Source: Myxococcaceae bacterium (GTDB taxonomy: Bacteria > Myxococcota > Myxococcia > Myxococcales > Myxococcaceae). Taken from it: 64,000 nt of DNA. How positions within the stretch are numbered: position 1 is the first letter of the stretch; every line of letters begins with the position of its first letter. A program made the position numbers and the translations under genes. A model generated the notes under the pieces. That model saw nothing but the letters and a program-made list of their open reading frames with translations. It did no database searches and was not told the origin of the DNA. The stretch is taken from positions 16,512 to 80,511 of the forward strand of contig JAIBBR010000006.1 in NCBI GenBank assembly GCA_019694575.1, read 5' to 3'. This document shows, piece after piece, positions 63,980-64,000 of this stretch.

Positions 63980-64000
63980 GTGTGCTCCCTTGGGTTGCAG

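Overview
The window looks like a chromosomal piece of a myxobacterium (Myxococcota, Myxococcales-like) that is not one of the very GC-rich model species. The reasons are a complete PomX/PomY/PomZ division-site positioning operon, several large Ser/Thr kinases with zinc-finger, TPR or AAA parts, an FHA-domain sigma-54 activator, many cysteine-rich or Asp/Gly-rich lipoproteins, and an ECF-like sigma factor fused to a membrane segment and TPRs. No rRNA, tRNA, CRISPR array, prophage or intact transposase was seen.

Layout. 1-4900: secreted vWA protein (cut by the left edge), a membrane-anchored unknown, an RCC1-repeat lipoprotein and a Nudix hydrolase of the NUDT9/TRPM2 type. 5084-11579: an ATPase-nuclease fusion followed by a same-strand run of CHASE2-adenylate cyclase, SH3b protein, M48 protease and quinone oxidoreductase. 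11656-15910: a frameshifted small gene, the sigma-TM-TPR gene with a partner exported protein, and two lipoproteins, one resembling a clan GH-A glycosidase. 15932-19567 (minus): pomY-pomZ-pomX. 19739-20970: HAD phosphatase and PLD-like protein. 21030-30095: two giant kinase genes and an acyltransferase-like gene. 30107-38326: lipoproteins, a LysR remnant, a membrane protein, a kinase/FHA-activator pair and a small hydrolase. 38323-40290: a 160-bp MITE-like element and an AT-richer, probably acquired AlbA_2-type regulator with a strong palindrome in its promoter. 40309-48963: alcohol-dehydrogenase-like protein, MMPL/RND exporter, glycogen-synthase-like protein with an SCP2-like partner, and an AraC-type regulator. 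49053-52188: a copper-handling cluster (TolC-like lipoprotein, multicopper oxidase, Cys-rich CKGKG peptide). 54268-63979 (minus): small lipoprotein, dnaN and recF, with two duplicated gene pairs between dnaN and recF.

The most interesting points are two different short elements with terminal inverted repeats, each flanked by a CTAG that looks like a target duplication. One (61300-61475) sits in frame inside the signal-peptide coding region of a lipoprotein gene. Removing it with one CTAG restores a textbook short lipoprotein signal (MKRIGGLALLLLCGC). The other (38327-38486) sits at the stop codon of a hydrolase gene and keeps that stop codon. Also notable are the PomXYZ operon, in which residues equivalent to the studied G62, K66, D90 and K268 of PomZ fall at exactly those numbers, and the tandem duplication of a CsgG-like/lipoprotein gene pair between dnaN and recF.

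Functions were assigned by reading motifs only. No database search was run, so family names for weakly conserved proteins remain provisional.
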